Below are positions 61,225 to 64,000 of a stretch of 64,000 nucleotides of DNA, one piece after another (within the stretch, counting starts at the first letter, position 1; every line of letters starts with the position of its first letter). The notes beneath the pieces were generated by a model. It saw nothing but the letters and a program-made list of their open reading frames with translations. It ran no database searches and was not told where the DNA came from. Source of the stretch: Alistipes sp. (GTDB taxonomy: Bacteria > Bacteroidota > Bacteroidia > Bacteroidales > Rikenellaceae); the NCBI GenBank assembly GCA_017399485.1, contig JAFQCA010000007.1, positions 102,391 through 166,390 of the forward strand. Direction: 5' to 3'. The position numbers and the translations under genes were made by a program.

Positions 61225-62565
61225 ATGATTAAGAAACTATCAATTTCAATTATGTTCCTCACTGCTACTATGGTAGCCGTAGCGCAGGATTGGCCTCAGT
61301 ATTTGGGTCCGACTCGTGATAGTAAGTCTCCGCAAAAGAATTTGCTCCGTGAGTGGCCCGCAGAAGGCCCTGAGGTTTTGTGGAGTGTTGATGTAGGTAT
61401 CGGTTACGGTGGCCCCGTTATCGAAGATGGTAAGGCATATCTGCTTGACCGTGATGGCGAAAAAGGCATTGAAATTATGCGTTGCTTCGATATGGATTCA
61501 GGTAAAGAGTTGTGGCGTCACGAATATCCATCTGCGGGTAATGTGATGTATCCCGGCTCGCGTAGTGTGCCTATCGTAGAGGGTAAATATGTATATTCGG
61601 CAGGTCATAATGGTGATTTGTACTGCTATGAGACCAAGAGCGGCAAGGTTGTATGGAACAAAAACTTTTGGACTGAGTATGGTGGTGATAAATTGCCTAT
61701 TTGGGCTATTTCGCAGTGTCCGCTCATCTATGGCGATATGCTGATTGTGCTTTCAGGTGCCCCTGAGGCGGGTCTTGTAGCGTATAATAAAAAGAATGGA
61801 GAGGTTATCTGGAAGACTCCCTCTTTGGGTGATGAGTCATATACAAGTCCCAATATCGTAAAGATTGACGGCGAGGACCATCTATGTATCGTTATTTCAT
61901 CGACCAATCCTTTCGGTCACCGCGATAAGCAACCTCAAAAGGGTAAAGTTATAGGCTTGAATCCCACAAACGGTGAGATATTGTGGCGCTATGATAATTG
62001 GGAGTGCCATATCTCTTGTTCTAATGCAACTGATGCAGGCGATAATAAACTCCTTATTGTTGGTGGCTATGAGCGTGGTGCTACTATGATTCAGGTCGAG
62101 AAGGGTGATGATGGTAAGTATATTGCTAAAGAGTTGTACACCACTGTCGAGTTCGGTGACCAGACCAAACCTGCATTGTTCCACGATGGTTATTTTTATG
62201 CACAGTATGGTACCAACAATCGTCGCGATGGTCTTTGCTGTATGGATATCGACGGTAATATTATGTGGAAGACCAAACGCGAGCCGAACTTCGATAAGGG
62301 TAGTATGATTCTTGCCGATGGTCTTATTTTGGCCACCGATGGATTGAATTCGCTCTATCTTATTCAGCCCGACCCAACAGGCTTCAAACCTCTGGCTAAG
62401 GCCGATTTGTTGGCACCCGCACAGACAGGCGATGCACCACAGGGTGGTCAGATGGGACGCGGTATGATGGGCCGTAGCAGCAATTGGGCGCCTATCGCGT
62501 TGTCGGATGGTAAATTGCTTATCCGCAATCAGCAGAAGATGTTCTGTGTGAAGGTTGCAAAATAA
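61225..62565 (+). CDS. Exported PQQ-like beta-propeller protein (propeller 7), divergent
   Basis: 446 residues, signal peptide 'SIMFLTATMVAVAQDW', then 'WPQYLGPTRDSKSPQKN' with the same 'LREWPAEGPEVLW' motif as propellers 1 and 2. Blades include 'DMDSGKELWRHEYP', 'NKKNGEVIWKTPS' and 'NPTNGEILWRYDNW'. The C-terminus carries a Gly/Gln/Met-rich stretch ('GGQMGRGMMGRSS'). Transcribed away from the kinase gene; the 340-base gap may hold a shared regulatory region. Strong terminator follows. Confidence 0.85.
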   Translation: MIKKLSISIMFLTATMVAVAQDWPQYLGPTRDSKSPQKNLLREWPAEGPEVLWSVDVGIGYGGPVIEDGKAYLLDRDGEKGIEIMRCFDMDSGKELWRHEYPSAGNVMYPGSRSVPIVEGKYVYSAGHNGDLYCYETKSGKVVWNKNFWTEYGGDKLPIWAISQCPLIYGDMLIVLSGAPEAGLVAYNKKNGEVIWKTPSLGDESYTSPNIVKIDGEDHLCIVISSTNPFGHRDKQPQKGKVIGLNPTNGEILWRYDNWECHISCSNATDAGDNKLLIVGGYERGATMIQVEKGDDGKYIAKELYTTVEFGDQTKPALFHDGYFYAQYGTNNRRDGLCCMDIDGNIMWKTKREPNFDKGSMILADGLILATDGLNSLYLIQPDPTGFKPLAKADLLAPAQTGDAPQGGQMGRGMMGRSSNWAPIALSDGKLLIRNQQKMFCVKVAK

Positions 62566-62593
62566 TAGCGGTAAATATAGTAAGTAAAAAGCG

Positions 62594-62632
62594 TAGCCCG
62601 TCTAACCGAGAGGTTGGATGGGCTATTTATTT
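62594..62632 (+). terminator. Terminator of propeller 7
   Basis: 14-bp stem TAGCCCGTCTAACC / GGTTGGATGGGCTA (two G-U pairs) with a GAGA loop, followed by TTTATTT. Confidence 0.85.
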
Positions 62633-62754
62633 GTAAAGTGGTAAGATAACCTTCATAAACTATGATTAGTACCCCAACAAAAGTTGCAATTTGTCGTGCC
62701 TTTATAAGATTTTTGTATTTTTATTGCATATTTTCTTCTCGGTATGATAATTTA

Positions 62755-62779
62755 CACCATAAAATTATTAATTTTGGTG
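62755..62779 (+). promoter_or_regulatory. Dyad upstream of the SDR gene
   Basis: CACCATAAAATTA and TTAATTTTGGTG form an inverted repeat with one extra base, 63-87 bases before the SDR start. A second partial match (GGCACCA) lies at 62805. Possible operator; no regulator gene is adjacent. Confidence 0.3.
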
Positions 62780-62841
62780 CATAAATGTGCATAATATTTC
62801 ATTGTGGCACCATTCGAGATAATTACTAAAACGGAATAATT

Positions 62842-63603
62842 ATGAAACGATTAAATGGTAATGTTACCCTGATTACGGGTGGCGGTAAAGGTATTGGATT
62901 CGGTTTGGCAGAGGCTTTTGCCGAGGAGGGCTCAAATTTGGTTATTACGGGTAGAACTGAGTCGCGTCTTATTGCCGCCAAGGAAAAGTTGGAAGCGAAA
63001 TATGGCATTGAGGTGTTGCCTTTGGTAGCCGATGGGGCCAACGAGGAGGCTATCAAAATGGTTGTAGCAAAGACAATCGAAAAGTTCGGCAAAATCAATA
63101 CTTTGGTAAATAATGCCCAAGTATCTAAGTCTGGTATGCCGCTTGTTGAGCATACCAAAGAGGATTTTGACCTTGCTATCTATTCAGGTCTGTATGCTGC
63201 GTTCTTCTATATGCGCGAGTGCTTCCCCTACTTGAAGGCAACACGAGGCTCTGTCATTAACTTTGCGTCGGGCGCAGGTTTGTTCGGTAAGTTGGGCCAG
63301 GCGTCGTATGCTGCAGCCAAGGAGGGTATTCGAGGTATGTCGCGTGTGGCTGCTGCCGAGTGGGGCCCCGATGGTGTTAGGGTTAATGTTATCTGCCCTC
63401 TTGCTATGACCGAGAGCCTACAGCAGTGGAAGGAGAACTTCCCCGAACTCTATGAAAAAACTATTCAAGGTATTCCGTTAGGCCACTTTGCCGACCCGAA
63501 AGGCGATATTGGTCGCGTGTGCGTGTTTCTTGCATCCGACGATGCCGAATATGTTACGGGCGAAACCATTACATTGCAAGGCGGTAGTGGTCTCCGTCCA
63601 TAA
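62842..63603 (+). CDS. Short-chain dehydrogenase/reductase (SDR)
   Basis: 253 residues, classical SDR. Cofactor loop 'LITGGGKGIGFGLAEAF' (TGxxxGxG), 'LVNNAQVSKSG' (NNAG variant NNAQ), catalytic Ser in 'VINFASGAGLFG', Tyr/Lys in 'SYAAAKEGIRG' (YxxxK), and 'VRVNVICPLAMTE'. The C-terminus 'YVTGETITLQGGSG' is typical. The substrate is unknown. Transcribed alone; not clearly part of the terpenoid locus although it is next to it. Confidence 0.88.
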   Translation: MKRLNGNVTLITGGGKGIGFGLAEAFAEEGSNLVITGRTESRLIAAKEKLEAKYGIEVLPLVADGANEEAIKMVVAKTIEKFGKINTLVNNAQVSKSGMPLVEHTKEDFDLAIYSGLYAAFFYMRECFPYLKATRGSVINFASGAGLFGKLGQASYAAAKEGIRGMSRVAAAEWGPDGVRVNVICPLAMTESLQQWKENFPELYEKTIQGIPLGHFADPKGDIGRVCVFLASDDAEYVTGETITLQGGSGLRP

Positions 63604-63654
63604 TTGCAAGTTTTTTTCGTATTTTTATATATATTAGTGTTGTATTTATTATTG

Positions 63655-63701
63655 CGTCATTCCACATCACGAACCGAGAGTGAGTGATGAATGGAATCTC
63701 T
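63655..63701. repeat. REP-like palindromic repeat, copy 2 (inverted)
   Basis: 47 bases; its reverse complement matches 13563-13608 with identical 20-base and 18-base arms, differing only in the loop. The rest of 63604-63781 shows no gene. Confidence 0.75.
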
Positions 63702-63781
63702 AAAATAAGTTCTGGTAATGACACCACAATATTAAATTAAAACGGATAATCCTTTATTGTTATAGATATAAAATAATGCAA

Positions 63782-63813
63782 CCTCTCCGAAACGGTGTTT
63801 TGGAGAGGCTTTT
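63782..63813 (+). terminator. Intrinsic terminator
   Basis: CCTCTCC pairs with GGAGAGG, with an inner AAAC / GTTT pairing, followed by CTTTTTG. It is the first strong terminator after the SDR gene. Confidence 0.75.
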
Positions 63814-63839
63814 TGTCGTTTGGTCAATTTGCTATTGGA

Positions 63840-63873
63840 TACCCCCCCCCTCTCCTGGCAGGGGGAATTTGGG
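63840..63873. repeat. C/G-rich repeat resembling 28392-28425
   Basis: Run of C followed by a CCTGGCAGGGGG core and TTTGG. Aligns with the element at 28392-28425. Low copy number here makes the family assignment tentative. Confidence 0.35.
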
Positions 63874-63900
63874 GCCGCTCGTTCGAGTTTAATGATAAAT

Positions 63901-63930
63901 AAAAAAGCAGTCGCATTTCTGTAACTGCTT
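63901..63930 (-). terminator. tRNA-Gly terminator
   Basis: Minus-strand stem AAGCAGT / ACTGCTT followed by TTTTTT, ten bases past the tRNA 3' end. Confidence 0.75.
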
Positions 63931-63939
63931 GATTTTTAG

Positions 63940-64000
63940 AGCGGAAAACGAGACTCGAACTCGCGACCCCAACCTTGGCAAGGTTGTGCTCTACCAACTG
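63940..64000 (-). tRNA. tRNA-Gly (GCC), 5' end beyond window
   Basis: On the minus strand: partial D arm (CAGTTGGTAGAGC), anticodon stem CAACC / GGTTG with loop TTGCCAA (anticodon GCC), T arm with GAGTTCGAGTCTC, acceptor strand TTTCCGC and discriminator T. The first acceptor strand lies beyond base 64000. Confidence 0.93.

Noticed and set aside
1..64000. CRISPR arrays, insertion sequences, prophage or integrative element genes
   Set aside because: No regularly spaced repeats, transposase, integrase, phage or conjugation genes were seen on either strand; only repeat-type scars.

Overview
The window is bacterial chromosome from a member of Bacteroidetes, most likely order Bacteroidales. Evidence: promoters of the TTTG-N19-TAnnTTTG type (a textbook copy drives tRNA-Asp), little Shine-Dalgarno sequence, a FeoA-FeoB fusion, LytTR two-component genes, and BioB-like radical SAM, NapGH-like and ThuA families common in gut anaerobes. 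The family cannot be fixed from the sequence alone.

Layout. (1) 1-10.7 kb, minus strand: a purine operon read purE, purL, an exported phosphatase-like lipoprotein, purM, purN, purH, purD, folD (cut by the window edge). (2) 11.05-13.5 kb, plus strand: feoAB iron(II) transporter, followed by two palindromic repeats and a bidirectional terminator. (3) 13.7-16.2 kb, minus: exported metallo-beta-lactamase-fold protein and a TlpA-like thioredoxin lipoprotein. (4) 16.3-20.1 kb, plus: metY-metX-hom methionine operon behind a 22-codon leader ORF with five Met codons. (5) 20.2-23.4 kb, plus: two exported polysaccharide-degrading enzymes. (6) 23.5-28.0 kb, minus: redox operon with a NapH-NapG-like fusion, a Tat-exported aldo/keto reductase, DUF1893, a lipoprotein and an ECF-type S component. 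(7) 28.1-28.3 kb, plus: a sigma-54-type promoter followed by a probable 125-nt small RNA with a strong terminator. (8) 28.5-33.9 kb, minus: GH18-ThuA-ThuA protein, a phosphoesterase, a YkvA-like protein and a BioB-like radical SAM enzyme. (9) 34.3-35.5 kb: tRNA-Asp with a duplicated 3' end, an orphan gene and a large inverted-repeat element.

(10) 35.6-62.6 kb is the unusual part. It looks like one very long minus-strand operon of about 17 genes (58.3/59.1 kb down to 35.7 kb), headed by a LytS/LytTR-type two-component system and facing a divergent propeller gene at 61.2 kb. It combines isoprenoid chemistry (polyprenyl synthase fused to DUF116, a squalene-hopene-cyclase-like protein with an intact DxDD motif, a second alpha/alpha-toroid protein, a radical SAM enzyme and a ferredoxin), an electron-transfer chain (NADH-oxidising NuoE-NuoF fusion, NuoG-like ferredoxin subunit, NapH-like membrane polyferredoxin, Tat-exported NapG-like ferredoxin), an FtsX/LolD-type ABC transporter, and seven exported or membrane-anchored beta-propellers. 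My inference is a dedicated system that makes a cyclised terpenoid and couples it to NADH-driven electron flow across the membrane, with the propellers as extracytoplasmic partners. I do not recognise it as a described system.

The window ends with a short-chain dehydrogenase, a second copy of the palindromic repeat seen at 13.6 kb, and a partial tRNA-Gly. No transposase, integrase, CRISPR array or rRNA was seen.
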